A DNA stretch of 64,000 bases from Desulforapulum sp034007745 (GTDB lineage: Bacteria > Desulfobacterota > Desulfobacteria > Desulfobacterales > Desulfobacteraceae): NCBI GenBank assembly GCA_034007745.1, contig JAVEQI010000011.1, positions 19,137 to 83,136 on the forward strand. Reading direction: 5' to 3'. Position 1 is the stretch's first letter. Each line of letters begins with the position of its first letter. Below the pieces are notes generated by a model. That model did no database searches, had not been told where the DNA came from, and was given only the letters and a program-made list of their open reading frames with translations. Of this stretch, positions 8,412 to 17,765 are shown one piece after another. Made by a program: the position numbers and the translations under genes.

Positions 8412-9812
8412 TTAAGGCACCTTCTTTAAACGTTGGGCAACGGCATCGACCATGTCAATTTTGGTCTGACTTTTTTTCTCCCCACCCTTGGAAACCACCC
8501 GTGCGTAAAATGCGTTACAGATCTTTTTTGTCTCCTTGTCCCAGGGTGGAATATCGATGACGGGCTCTATTTTTTTTTGTTCAGAAACGGCGTAATCCCT
8601 GCGGCCGTGGGCCCAGTTGATCACCGAGCTGTAGAAGATAACGGCCCTGTCCAGAAGAACGTACATGAGCTGTTCCGAATTCATTGGCCGGATGGTAATC
8701 TGATCCCTGCCAAGCCTGATTCCCTTGAATTTTAACCCTGCCATACGGCTGCCGCTGAGAATTGCCGTGGCCGCCCCTGCCACTCCGCCAATGGCGGAAA
8801 AAACACCAAAGCTAAGCCCGGCAGCAGCCGTATCCAAAAGGGCCCCTGCCCCCATTCCTGCAACACCTGCTGCAACGGCAACCTCCTTTGGAGTAAGCCC
8901 CAAAAAACGCCAGGTCTTTTCGCTGAACAGGTCATTGTTGAGCATGGAATTTTCAGAAAGGGCAAGGTTGAATATGTTGTGTTTGAAAAGCTTCCTGATA
9001 TCGTCATGGGCCCTCTGTTCGATCTGCCTGACCCGGTTCAGAAATTTCTTCTCAAGGTCAAGGCGCAAGGTTTCCGGGTTTACATTCGGTACAAGGGTTC
9101 CTGTCATGGTGGTCGTAAGAATCTCCTGGACCATGGCAACCATGGTCAGTGCTGTAAGGTTGATGCGATGGTCCCAATCCAGCTTAAAGGCCTGAATCAC
9201 AAGGGTAAGGCTCTCCTGCCAATCCTGATCCACACTCTTCAAACACTCCAGAAGTTCAATCCGCTCCCTGTAGGTGGCCCTGTGGGCATTGAATTCCCGA
9301 ATGCTGTTGAAGGTCCGCCTGAACTCGTCTTTCCACTGGGTCAGATAGGTGGTATCTCCACCTTTGCAGTTTATGATGGACATGCGGGGCCGACCTGTGA
9401 GGCGCAGAATTTCCATCTCTGCCCTGTCATCTCCCCGGACAGGCCGTGACCCGTCAACCACATAGATGATGCCGGCCCCCCTTGCCACAGGTTTAAAAAG
9501 TTCGCACTCGTCTCTCAAATCCGGATCATCCCCATGGGCCGCAAGAAAGGCCTGGACCACGGTATCCTGGGGGCCGGTATAGGCTTGAAACCAGGCCAGG
9601 GTCCGGCGGGGGGCTTGAAAGCCTGGGGTATCGGTGAAACGGATAACCTCCCTGTTATCAATTGTCACGGGAAAGGTCTGACAGACGACAGTCTCCCCGG
9701 GGAAGGGGCCTATCCTTACCCTGTCGTTCTCAGCCAGGGTCGACACCACCGAAGATTTTCCCTCGTTGGGGTGGCCCAGAATGGCAAATTCAGGTATTTG
9801 TTCTTCTTTCAT
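8412..9812 (-). CDS. Dynamin/Era-like GTPase with DUF3482
   Basis: A 466-residue protein with an N-terminal G domain: P-loop GHPNEGKSSVVS (about residues 13-24), switch/G3 DTPGFQ, and a C-terminal DUF3482-type region. The latter has a glycine/alanine-rich stretch near residues 310-355 (GVAGMGAGALLDTAAAGLSF) that could insert in a membrane. It starts inside the end of the upstream DUF2868 gene with a 4-base ATGA overlap, so the two are translationally coupled. The GTPase/DUF2868 pairing recurs across proteobacteria, but the function is not established. A membrane-associated G protein is the safe reading. Confidence 0.85.
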   Translation of the reverse strand: MKEEQIPEFAILGHPNEGKSSVVSTLAENDRVRIGPFPGETVVCQTFPVTIDNREVIRFTDTPGFQAPRRTLAWFQAYTGPQDTVVQAFLAAHGDDPDLRDECELFKPVARGAGIIYVVDGSRPVRGDDRAEMEILRLTGRPRMSIINCKGGDTTYLTQWKDEFRRTFNSIREFNAHRATYRERIELLECLKSVDQDWQESLTLVIQAFKLDWDHRINLTALTMVAMVQEILTTTMTGTLVPNVNPETLRLDLEKKFLNRVRQIEQRAHDDIRKLFKHNIFNLALSENSMLNNDLFSEKTWRFLGLTPKEVAVAAGVAGMGAGALLDTAAAGLSFGVFSAIGGVAGAATAILSGSRMAGLKFKGIRLGRDQITIRPMNSEQLMYVLLDRAVIFYSSVINWAHGRRDYAVSEQKKIEPVIDIPPWDKETKKICNAFYARVVSKGGEKKSQTKIDMVDAVAQRLKKVP

Positions 9813-11461
9813 TGGGTTACCAGATCCTCCACGTCTATAAGGGGGTCTCCCAGGCCTTTAATCTTGACGGCCCAGATTTTTTTGTCCTGGGAATCCGGGA
9901 CTGTAAAAAGGGTGTCGGGTCCGGGTTTCCCAATAAGAACCACAACCAGGGGAATCTCCGGCGTCCTGGTGCGAACCTTGAGGATAAATGCAAGAATCTC
10001 CCGGATGGGGGGCAGCCATGCCTCCTGGAGCAAAAGTATGCCTGCAATTGAGTCTTTAAAGGCGGTTATCTGATCTGCTTCAGCGCTGGGATCAAGGCCT
10101 GTGCGAAGAATAGTCTCAACCCGGCAGTTCAGGCCGTGAAGCAATCTTTCTTTGAAATCCTCCTTGTCCAGCATATCAAAGATATCATCGTGAACAAGGG
10201 CGAGGAAATTTTCTGACACCTGGTTTTTTCCAGGTTCCTGGAAAAAATGATCATGACGATCATTATTCTTGCCGTTTACGGGTCGTGTAATCCGGCCGTA
10301 GAACTCTTCCAGGGAGCTTGCCTTGCCTGTCTCCTGGGACACCACAGGTTCTGTGGTGACCCTGGGGGTGATAAGTCTGCGCACAAGTTTTTTTATACCC
10401 CAGCTGTCAAAGGAATAACGGGCAAGGGAACGCTTCTGTGCAAAAACGCCCAGAAGCAAAAGAAGCGTCCGGGGCAAAAGGGCATAGGTCACAACCGACA
10501 AGATTAAAAACGGCCACCAGGAGACAAGATCTGTCGTGGCAAGATGATAGATACCATCCTTGAGAATCAGCCGTGTACCCTCTATCTGAGCTGGGGATGG
10601 AAACCCAACCCCTGATGGAAATGCCCAGGACCAGGGGGTTGATATCATCTTAACAACCTTAACGACAAAATCATGGCCCAGGTTGAGCGAGGACTGCCAG
10701 CCAAAGGCAGTATCGAAAAATGCAACGCGTCCAAGGGTTGCAGCCAGCACACCCAGGTTAAACCCCACCCCGAAAAGCTGCATCAGGACAAACAGGGGCC
10801 ACAAAAAAAGTCGACTGTTTACGCTGCGGGATCGTCTGAAACTGCCTAGAGCTGCCATCAAGGCCTCCTGCTTTTCCCCTGACAGCTGGCTCCTGGCTCG
10901 GCGAAACAGCCTTGCTGCGGATCTCTCCAGGGCCAGACCAAAGGCCGGATAGATGCCGAGTCCAGAGATTTTTCCCGGGCGGACCTTCATCAGAGCAAGC
11001 CCTGCCAGGGTAAACAGCAAAAGCAAAGTCTGGGGCAGTAAAATCACCCCGAAAAAATAACTGATGTTCAACGGCAGACTTCCAGTATAGGAAAAAAGTG
11101 AAAGGCAGACTATCAATCCCGTCACGAGTCCCCAGACAAACAAAAGGCCCCTTAAAAACCTGAACCCCGAATCGATAAGGACACCTGGAAGAAAGCCCTG
11201 AACCTGGCCCATGAAAAAGACCCATAGCCGGACAAGGGTTCCCGGCAAGGGTCTTTCCGCCAGGCTTCCATCACCAGAATCAGCGAGAAGGGGAGCTATC
11301 TTTTCAAGATAGATACGTCGATCCCTTTCCTCCAAAATCTTTTGATCCTCAACCCTGCCCTCCTGGCCAAGAAGATACTCAAGGTCAATGAGATCACCAA
11401 TGGTCCATTTTTTTTTCATATGTCCAAAGCCCATATTGTGTTTCAGCCTTCCAGAATTCAT
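9809..11461 (-). CDS. DUF2868 integral membrane protein
   Basis: A 550-residue membrane protein whose gene precedes and overlaps the GTPase gene by four bases. The N-terminus is soluble and helical (TIGDLIDLEYLLGQ). At least four hydrophobic segments are visible: LLFVWGLVTGLIVCLSLFSY, ISYFFGVILLPQTLLLLFTL, LFVLMQLFGVGFNLGVLAAT and WWPFLILSVVTYALLPRTLL. The C-terminal ~150 residues are soluble. The arrangement fits the DUF2868 family found with DUF3482 GTPases. The pair probably forms a membrane complex with nucleotide-dependent action, but substrate and process are unknown. Confidence 0.8.
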   Translation of the reverse strand: MNSGRLKHNMGFGHMKKKWTIGDLIDLEYLLGQEGRVEDQKILEERDRRIYLEKIAPLLADSGDGSLAERPLPGTLVRLWVFFMGQVQGFLPGVLIDSGFRFLRGLLFVWGLVTGLIVCLSLFSYTGSLPLNISYFFGVILLPQTLLLLFTLAGLALMKVRPGKISGLGIYPAFGLALERSAARLFRRARSQLSGEKQEALMAALGSFRRSRSVNSRLFLWPLFVLMQLFGVGFNLGVLAATLGRVAFFDTAFGWQSSLNLGHDFVVKVVKMISTPWSWAFPSGVGFPSPAQIEGTRLILKDGIYHLATTDLVSWWPFLILSVVTYALLPRTLLLLLGVFAQKRSLARYSFDSWGIKKLVRRLITPRVTTEPVVSQETGKASSLEEFYGRITRPVNGKNNDRHDHFFQEPGKNQVSENFLALVHDDIFDMLDKEDFKERLLHGLNCRVETILRTGLDPSAEADQITAFKDSIAGILLLQEAWLPPIREILAFILKVRTRTPEIPLVVVLIGKPGPDTLFTVPDSQDKKIWAVKIKGLGDPLIDVEDLVTQ

Positions 11462-11614
11462 TATTTTTCAGTTAATCTACCCTCCAACTCCCCATGGGTC
11501 AACAACAAAACAAAATGAGAATTACCGGGAATGTCCATCATCCCTTGTTTTCAATCAAAGGCTGTGTTAACAAGTTTACATCACGTCACCCTCCTAAACT
11601 GGTAAAGGAATTCT

Positions 11615-13261
11615 ATGAACGATCGTGTCAACATATCATCCTGGCTGAAACAGAGCACGGCCAGGCATCCATACAAGAGGGCCGTTGTCTATCCAGAATC
11701 AAGGGATGGAAAGGGCCGTGTTCTCTACGGCCACCTTACCTTCCTGCAGCTTGAACAAGAGAGCGATCAACTAGCCTTCGGCCTTGAGCAAAGGGGAATC
11801 ACAAGGGGAATCAGAACCATTCTCATGGTGCCTCCGGGCATGGAATTTTTCACCCTGATCTTTGCCATGTTCAAGGTTGGAGCAATTCCTGTTGTGGTTG
11901 ACCCAGGCATGGGGATCGACCGCATGCTCTCCTGTTTTGAGCAGGGTAAACCCGAGGCATTCATCGGCATTGAAAAGGCCCATGTTCTGAGAATTCTGAA
12001 ACCCCAGGTCTTCAAGACGCTGAAAATCTGGGTAACCGTTGGCCGGCGCTGGTTCTGGGGCGGCCCTACCCTGGATCAGCTGATGATCAAGGGTGATGAC
12101 CCGTTTCCAGTTGCAGAGACAACGGCCAACGAAACAGCAGCCATCCTTTTTACCACGGGAAGCACGGGGCCTGCCAAGGGAGTGGTCTACACCCACGGCA
12201 ACTTCAACGCCCAGCTGATTCAGATCAGGGACCACTTCAAGATAGGGCCAGACGAGATCGACCTACCCACTTTCCCGCTGTTTGCCCTTTTTGATCCGGC
12301 TCTTGGCATGACTGCTGTGATCCCGGACATGGACCCCACAAAACCAGCCTTTGTCAACCCGGAACGAATCATCGAGGCTATTTTTAACCAGGGAGTGACC
12401 AATATGTTTGCCTCCCCTGCCCTGCTCAACCGGGTGGGGGAGTATGGCAGGGCAAACAGTGTAAAGCTGCCGTCCCTTAAAAGGGTAATCTCTGCCGGAG
12501 CCCCGGTAACCCCCGCTAACCTAGAGCAATTTTCATTCATGCTGGAACCCCCGGCACAGATTCACACCCCCTACGGCGCAACAGAGTCGGTACCCATCTT
12601 ATCCATAGAAAGCGACGAAATTCTTAACGAAACAAGATCCCTTTCCGAACAGGGGTTTGGCATCTGCATTGGTCGGCCCATCTGCGGCACAGAAGTCGCT
12701 GTCATTGGACTGAGTGATGACCCCATAGAACATTTTTCAGATGATCTTATTGTAAACGACACGGAGGTGGGGGAAATCATCGTAAAGGCAAGGCTTGTTA
12801 CCCGCAACTACTACAACAATCCCGAGGCCGACATCCTGGCCAAAATCATGGATGATAGAGGATTCTGGCATCGCATGGGCGATCTTGGGTGGAAGGATTC
12901 CAAGGGAAGAATCTGGTTCTGCGGAAGAAAGAACCACAGGGTTGTAATGGGTAAAGATACCCTGTTTACAATCCCCTGTGAGGCGATCTTCAACAACCAC
13001 GAGTCTGTTCAGAGAAGCGCCCTTGTGGGGGTCGGCCCCCGCCAGATGCAGACTCCCGTAATTATAATCGAACCGGTTAAGGGGATTAAGAACCGAAAAA
13101 AACTCATCCAGGAATTAGAGGACCTTGCCGTTTCCCACCCTCTTACCGAGGGGATCAAACATATACTGATCCACCCCTCCTTTCCCGTGGATATCCGGCA
13201 CAATGCCAAAATATTCAGGGAAAAACTCGCCGTGTGGGCCGCAGAAAAGCTCGAATTTTAA
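11615..13261 (+). CDS. OleC-like AMP-forming acyl-CoA synthetase
   Basis: A 548-residue adenylate-forming enzyme. The P-loop TTGSTGPAKGVVYTHGNF lies near residue 185. The stretch LPTFPLFALFDPALGMTAVI followed by PDMDPTKPA is characteristic of the OleC/fatty-acid-CoA-ligase branch. TPYGATESVP and the hinge GDLGWKDSKGRIWFCGRKNH are also clear. OleC makes beta-lactones from beta-hydroxy acids in olefin synthesis, but no oleA, oleB or oleD lies nearby. A stand-alone fatty acid activation role is equally possible. The ATG at 11615 has GTAAAGGAA upstream. It converges on the DHH-CBS gene with a six-base gap and no obvious terminator. Confidence 0.85.
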   Translation: MNDRVNISSWLKQSTARHPYKRAVVYPESRDGKGRVLYGHLTFLQLEQESDQLAFGLEQRGITRGIRTILMVPPGMEFFTLIFAMFKVGAIPVVVDPGMGIDRMLSCFEQGKPEAFIGIEKAHVLRILKPQVFKTLKIWVTVGRRWFWGGPTLDQLMIKGDDPFPVAETTANETAAILFTTGSTGPAKGVVYTHGNFNAQLIQIRDHFKIGPDEIDLPTFPLFALFDPALGMTAVIPDMDPTKPAFVNPERIIEAIFNQGVTNMFASPALLNRVGEYGRANSVKLPSLKRVISAGAPVTPANLEQFSFMLEPPAQIHTPYGATESVPILSIESDEILNETRSLSEQGFGICIGRPICGTEVAVIGLSDDPIEHFSDDLIVNDTEVGEIIVKARLVTRNYYNNPEADILAKIMDDRGFWHRMGDLGWKDSKGRIWFCGRKNHRVVMGKDTLFTIPCEAIFNNHESVQRSALVGVGPRQMQTPVIIIEPVKGIKNRKKLIQELEDLAVSHPLTEGIKHILIHPSFPVDIRHNAKIFREKLAVWAAEKLEF

Positions 13262-13267
13262 AACGTC

Positions 13268-14566
13268 TCAATCGGGCAAAAGATCATAAAAGTAAAGCAT
13301 GGCGTCCGACCTTGTGACAATGCCGATGATTTTGTTGTTGTCCATGACCGGAATACGGCCGATATCATGGCGGATCATGAGCCTTGCTGCGTCAATGGCG
13401 CTTCGTTCCGCCGTGATGGAGACAACCTTGCGGCTCATGAACGCCTTGACCGGTGACTGCATGTGGTCAGCCTTTCTGATCTTTCTAAAATCCCTGCGTG
13501 AGATTATTCCCACAAGGTTATCCCCGTCGTCCACAACCGGAAGCCCGGAACAGCCAATGTCCCTTAAAATCATGGCAGCTTCTCCCACCGCGATGTTCTC
13601 GTTGACCGTGGTCACAGGGTAGGACATGATGTCGCTGAGCATGACCGAAGTCTGCTGATTGCCCTTTATCATCTCGACGATCATCTCTTCAATCACTACG
13701 GGGTTAGTGGATTTGAGCAGGGCCGAACCTGCCCCCGGGTGCCCTCCGCCGCCCATGCTCCTCATGATTACGCCCATGTTGAGTTCATCAAGATTGCTCC
13801 GGCCGATGACCATACAGCGATCCCGCTCAATATCCCTGAAAATGCCAAAAGCAGCGTCCACGTTGACGATCTCCCGGTACATCTGAACCACCACCGAAAG
13901 ATTCTGCACATGACCTTCGATATCCATAGTCATTATGGAGACGCTAAAGTGGGCAATCTCCCTTCGCTCTGCATTCTGGATCATTTTAAACAGGATATCC
14001 TTCTGCTTCTTGCCGTAGGCCTGGCGCAAAAAAGTACCAAGAATGTTCAGATCTGCCTTTCTCTCAAGAAGATACCCCGCTGCCCTTGCATCCTCGGCAA
14101 GGGTAGAGGGAAAGGTGAGGTTTCCCGTATCCTCATAGAGCCCCATGAGAAACAGGGTGGCCTGGATGGGAGTGATCAATTTTCTCTGGCGTAAAAGCTC
14201 CCGGATAAGAAGGGTTATGTTTGCACCAATCTCTTCTCGAACCACCTCATCCCCTTGGATATCGCCTTCCAGATGGTGGTCCCATACTATTGTTTTGAGA
14301 TCCTTACGCTCCTTTAACGGGCTCATGCCCTCAAGCCTTGACCAGGAATTGGTGTCCACGACAATAAGGGTGTTGACCTGGTCAAGATCGACCTCTTTGA
14401 CAGAATAAAAACCAAATAAATCCTTGTGAATGGCTAAAAAAGCCTTGAGGTTGGGATTTATAGTTCTGGGAAGCACTGGTATAGCCCCGGGATAGATAAC
14501 GCTTGCCGCTACAAGGGAGGCAAGGGCATCAAAATCAGTTCCCTTATGGGTGGTGATGAGTTTCAT
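13268..14566 (-). CDS. DHH/DHHA1 phosphoesterase with paired CBS domains
   Basis: A 432-residue protein. Residues 1-125 carry the DHH phosphoesterase motifs (THKGTDFDALASLVAA, VVDTN, VWDHHLEGD). DHHA1 follows with MRSMGGGGHPGAGSALLKS near residue 275. Two CBS domains then form a Bateman module (MLSDIMSYPVTTV, VKAFMSRKVVSITAERSAID). In many deltaproteobacteria this architecture continues into a poly(A) polymerase/CCA-adding nucleotidyltransferase; here it stops after the second CBS (FYDLLPD). It is therefore probably a nucleotide-regulated phosphodiesterase, for example on oligonucleotides or cyclic dinucleotides. It sits two bases after the membrane-protein gene and is likely in its operon. 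Confidence 0.85.
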   Translation of the reverse strand: MKLITTHKGTDFDALASLVAASVIYPGAIPVLPRTINPNLKAFLAIHKDLFGFYSVKEVDLDQVNTLIVVDTNSWSRLEGMSPLKERKDLKTIVWDHHLEGDIQGDEVVREEIGANITLLIRELLRQRKLITPIQATLFLMGLYEDTGNLTFPSTLAEDARAAGYLLERKADLNILGTFLRQAYGKKQKDILFKMIQNAERREIAHFSVSIMTMDIEGHVQNLSVVVQMYREIVNVDAAFGIFRDIERDRCMVIGRSNLDELNMGVIMRSMGGGGHPGAGSALLKSTNPVVIEEMIVEMIKGNQQTSVMLSDIMSYPVTTVNENIAVGEAAMILRDIGCSGLPVVDDGDNLVGIISRRDFRKIRKADHMQSPVKAFMSRKVVSITAERSAIDAARLMIRHDIGRIPVMDNNKIIGIVTRSDAMLYFYDLLPD

Positions 14567-14568
14567 AT

Positions 14569-15426
14569 TTATTGCCTTTCGTCAATGGCCGAGTTTTCAG
14601 GTTGATCTCCCTGTTCCGCATACCCAAGCATTCTTGGTTCCCGTGTATCGTCATAACCTATACTCATGGGCGTCCTGGCAGTTTTTTTATACTCAAGCTC
14701 CAACTCGTACTTTCTTATCTCGGTTTGAATATCCATGCTCTTGTGGGCAAGTCTATACTTCATATACATGAACCAGGCAAAAAGAACGAACAAAGCTACA
14801 ATCACGGCAACAAAAAACCACTTGAACTCAACAATAGTTTCGATTCCGGTGCGGGCAACAAAGGATATAAGATTGGGAATAATCCAGTAGAGGAGCACGG
14901 CGGCCAACACAAGAAAACCAATAATAAAAATATTAAATCTGCTGACTCGAAAAAAAAGTGCCTCTATTTTGTTGGCCCCCTCATGCTTATTGCCTGACTG
15001 GTCGTTTGATTGGTTATCTGTGCCTGGAAACCCTTTTCCAGACGGGTCATTCCCCCCCAGAAAAACCATCACAGCCTTAAGAACAAAACCAAGAAGCAGT
15101 ATCAGCCCTATGGGAATTCCCACGGCAGCGGTAAACCATGCCCGGAAGGGAAAAGGAACATCCTTTGTTACAAGCTTTACCTGATAGTTTTCAAAAGGTC
15201 CAAAGGTATTTTCAAAATAATACCTATTGAAATTAGTCATGGTTGAGCCCTTAACCTCGTAAACCACCTCGTCATTCTTATCTAAAACCTGCATATAGGA
15301 TTGATGGCCCGAGCGCATGGTGGCAAGGACAAAAACCTGAAATTCCACTATAAAAAAAGCAACTATGACAATCACCAGCAACACCTTGTGCTTCTCCAGC
15401 TGCTCTGACCAACTCTTAAATCCCAT
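14569..15426 (-). CDS. Conserved membrane protein of unknown function
   Basis: I do not recognise the family. The start at 15426 (MGFKSWSEQLEKH) is chosen because GGAGGGTG lies about nine bases upstream. Four hydrophobic segments are visible: VLLVIVIVAFFIVEFQVFVL, WFTAAVGIPIGLILLLGFVL, IFIIGFLVLAAVLLYWIIPN and WFFVAVIVALFVLFAWFMYM. Between the first two lies a ~70-residue aromatic-rich region, probably extracytoplasmic. The C-terminal tail is charged and helical. The gene ends two bases before the DHH-CBS gene, so the two are likely co-expressed. Confidence 0.75.
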   Translation of the reverse strand: MGFKSWSEQLEKHKVLLVIVIVAFFIVEFQVFVLATMRSGHQSYMQVLDKNDEVVYEVKGSTMTNFNRYYFENTFGPFENYQVKLVTKDVPFPFRAWFTAAVGIPIGLILLLGFVLKAVMVFLGGNDPSGKGFPGTDNQSNDQSGNKHEGANKIEALFFRVSRFNIFIIGFLVLAAVLLYWIIPNLISFVARTGIETIVEFKWFFVAVIVALFVLFAWFMYMKYRLAHKSMDIQTEIRKYELELEYKKTARTPMSIGYDDTREPRMLGYAEQGDQPENSAIDERQ

Positions 15427-15739
15427 TGTTTTTTTACACCCTCCACTACATCTAATAACTATCAAATACAACGCAGAACCAACCCATTATTAACTAATAA
15501 ACGATTGCAGTATAATCATTGCCAAGTGAAACATCAATATTTAAACACACCATGATTCTGAACGATACAAGATGTCATCCTACTTTTGATGGGTACCATT
15601 TCAAGTATGGACACCGACTGTTGCCTCTAGTGTAAAACCAAAACAAGAATGAGTGGACGTCCATAATTTTGGTTTACCTTGACTGGGAAATGTAATATGA
15701 ATACGTTTTTGAACAAAGAATTCAGGAGTATAATTTCCC

Positions 15740-16294
15740 ATGAACAAATTGATCATCACTATCCTTGGAAAGGACAGGCCGGGCATAATTGCGGCCACAG
15801 CAACCTGCCTTTATAAACTTGACTGTAACCTTGAAAACGTAAACCAGGTGATCCTACAAAACCAGTTTTCAGGTATTTTCCTAGTTCTTCCACCGCCTGC
15901 ACTCACCCTGGAAGACGTTAAAACAACTCTTGAAAAAGACCTGGCCGCCACTGGACTGCATATTCATGTGGATCTTGCGGACACAGCCTTAAAGGGCGAC
16001 AAAGAAGTGTTGGGAGAAGATTTTATCTTCACAACAATAGGACCAGACCAAAAGGGGCTTGTGGCAAGGTTTACAAGAATCATTGCCGATGCCAACGTGA
16101 ACGTCAAAAACCTCAGAGCAGTATTCAAGGGCGGCAACAACCCCCAGGCCAACATAATGGTCTACGAGGTGGAGCTCACCCCGGATATTGATCACCAGGC
16201 TCTTTTTTCAGCCCTGAGGGACAAGGCTAGAGAACTTGGACTGGACATAAGCATCCATCATAAGAACATATTCCAGGCCATCAACAAGATATAA
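15740..16294 (+). CDS. Double-ACT-domain regulatory protein (GcvR-like)
   Basis: A 184-residue protein of two ACT domains. The first starts LIITILGKDRPGIIAATATC. The second, after about residue 95, has FTTIGPDQKGLVARFTRIIA followed by VNVKNLRAVF. ACT pairs bind amino acids or other small ligands, and GcvR-type proteins use them for regulation. No enzymatic domain is present. It precedes the UPF0210 gene on the same strand. ACT proteins and UPF0210 commonly occur together, so it probably senses a ligand for that partner. Confidence 0.88.
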   Translation: MNKLIITILGKDRPGIIAATATCLYKLDCNLENVNQVILQNQFSGIFLVLPPPALTLEDVKTTLEKDLAATGLHIHVDLADTALKGDKEVLGEDFIFTTIGPDQKGLVARFTRIIADANVNVKNLRAVFKGGNNPQANIMVYEVELTPDIDHQALFSALRDKARELGLDISIHHKNIFQAINKI

Positions 16295-16296
16295 TC

Positions 16297-16361
16297 CCCA
16301 TGTCCTGCGGACACAATGAAGAATGAAACACGATAGTTGTTAGCTAAAAGCTGTTTCATAT
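16297..16361 (+). repeat. Intergenic repeat (locus R2)
   Basis: It opens with ATGTCCTGCGGACACAATGA (hairpin GTCC-TGC-GGAC), continues with AGAATGAAACACGATAG, and ends in a GTTAGCTAAAAGCTGTTTC module shared with loci R4 and R6. It lies between the ACT gene and UPF0210 and is co-oriented with both. Confidence 0.8.
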
Positions 16362-16384
16362 AAAAAAAAGGATCTGTGAGAACC

Positions 16385-17758
16385 ATGTTTAACGAACAAG
16401 AGATACTTTCCACCATTGAAATGGTCAAGAACGAGCACCTTGATGTCCGGGCCGTCACCCTTGGGATCAGCCTGTTTGACTGCGTGAGCCACGATCTTTC
16501 GGTGTTCAAGCACAAGATCAGGGAGAAGATCGTCACCCGGGCCGAAAACCTAGTATCTGTTTGCAACACAATCGGTGAGAAATATGGCATAGAGGTGGTC
16601 AACAAGCGCATATCCACAAGCCCCATCGCCCTTGTGGGAGCGCCCTTCAATGCAGACCAAATGGTTGAGATAGCCATCTGCCTAAACGACATTGCAAAAG
16701 AGGTAGACATCGACTTTCTGGGCGGCTTCTCAGCCCTTGTAGAAAAGGGGATTGCAACCGGAGACAGGGCATTGATGGATGCCCTGCCAAGGGCCTTGGC
16801 CGAAACCCAGCGCATCTGCGCATCGGTCAACGTTGCCACAACAAGAAGCGGCATCAACATGGACGCCGTGCTTGACATGGCAAGGGTCATTAAAAAGGCG
16901 GCGGAGCTTACGGCCAGGGACGACGGCCTTGCCTGTGCAAAGCTCTGTGTTTTTGCCAACATCCCCCAGGACATGCCATTCATGGCAGGTGCCTACCTGG
17001 GCGTTGGGGTCGCAGATTCGGTAATCAACGTGGGGGTCAGCGGACCCGGGGTTGTCAAAAAAGCAATAGAACGGGCAATTGAGGCAAAACCAGACATCTC
17101 CCTTGGCAGAATCGCAGAGGTGATAAAGACCACCGCCTGCAAGGTCACAAGGGTGGGTGAGCTCATTGGACGGGAGGTTGCAGATAACCTTGGCACAAAA
17201 TTCGGAGTGGTTGATCTTTCCCTTGCCCCCACGCCAACGGTAGGCGACAGCATAGGCGAAATCTTCCAGACACTGGGGCTTACAAGCATCGGCGTTCCAG
17301 GCTCAACAGCGGCCCTTGCCATGCTGAACGATGCCGTAAAAAAGGGAGGAGCCTTTGCAAGCTCCCATGTGGGCGGATTGAGCGGGGCCTTTATTCCGGT
17401 GAGCGAAGACCTCAACATCGCAGAAGCCGCAGAAAAGGGGTATCTTACCATTGAAAAGCTCGAAGCCATGACCTGTGTATGCTCGGTTGGGCTTGACATG
17501 GTTCCAGTCCCGGGCGATATCTCAGAAGAGACCCTGGCCGGTATAATAGCCGATGAAATGGCCATCGGCATGATCAACAACAAGACCACGGCAACCCGCA
17601 TTATTCCTGTTCCAGGGAAAAAGGCGGGGGAGAGTGTTTTCTTTGGCGGCCTCCTTGGTGCTGCTAAAATCATGAACGTTCCCCATGCCACCAACAGGGA
17701 CTCGTTCGTACTCCACGGCGGAAGGATTCCAGCACCCATCCATAGCCTGAAGAACTAA
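16385..17758 (+). CDS. UPF0210 / DUF711 family protein (PFL-like fold)
   Basis: A 457-residue UPF0210 protein, beginning MFNEQEILSTIEMVKNEHLD as relatives do. A GTG three codons upstream is possible, but the ATG has the better-spaced AAGGA. Glycine-rich segments such as GVGVADSVINVGVSGPGVVK and the C-terminal VPGKKAGESVFFGGLLGAAK are typical. Structural work on the family shows a pyruvate-formate-lyase-like barrel, but no reaction has been assigned. No glycyl-radical motif is visible. It is flanked by an ACT protein upstream and an MFS transporter seven bases downstream, which suggests a three-gene unit around one small molecule. Confidence 0.88.
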   Translation: MFNEQEILSTIEMVKNEHLDVRAVTLGISLFDCVSHDLSVFKHKIREKIVTRAENLVSVCNTIGEKYGIEVVNKRISTSPIALVGAPFNADQMVEIAICLNDIAKEVDIDFLGGFSALVEKGIATGDRALMDALPRALAETQRICASVNVATTRSGINMDAVLDMARVIKKAAELTARDDGLACAKLCVFANIPQDMPFMAGAYLGVGVADSVINVGVSGPGVVKKAIERAIEAKPDISLGRIAEVIKTTACKVTRVGELIGREVADNLGTKFGVVDLSLAPTPTVGDSIGEIFQTLGLTSIGVPGSTAALAMLNDAVKKGGAFASSHVGGLSGAFIPVSEDLNIAEAAEKGYLTIEKLEAMTCVCSVGLDMVPVPGDISEETLAGIIADEMAIGMINNKTTATRIIPVPGKKAGESVFFGGLLGAAKIMNVPHATNRDSFVLHGGRIPAPIHSLKN

Positions 17759-17765
17759 GAGAAAA

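Noticed and set aside
11615..13261. Olefin biosynthesis (ole) cluster
   Set aside because: Only an OleC-like gene is present; no oleA, oleB or oleD in the flanking genes.
16258..16983. 241-codon minus-strand frame
   Set aside because: Antisense to UPF0210, with low-complexity Ser/Ala/Met-rich translation and no domain.
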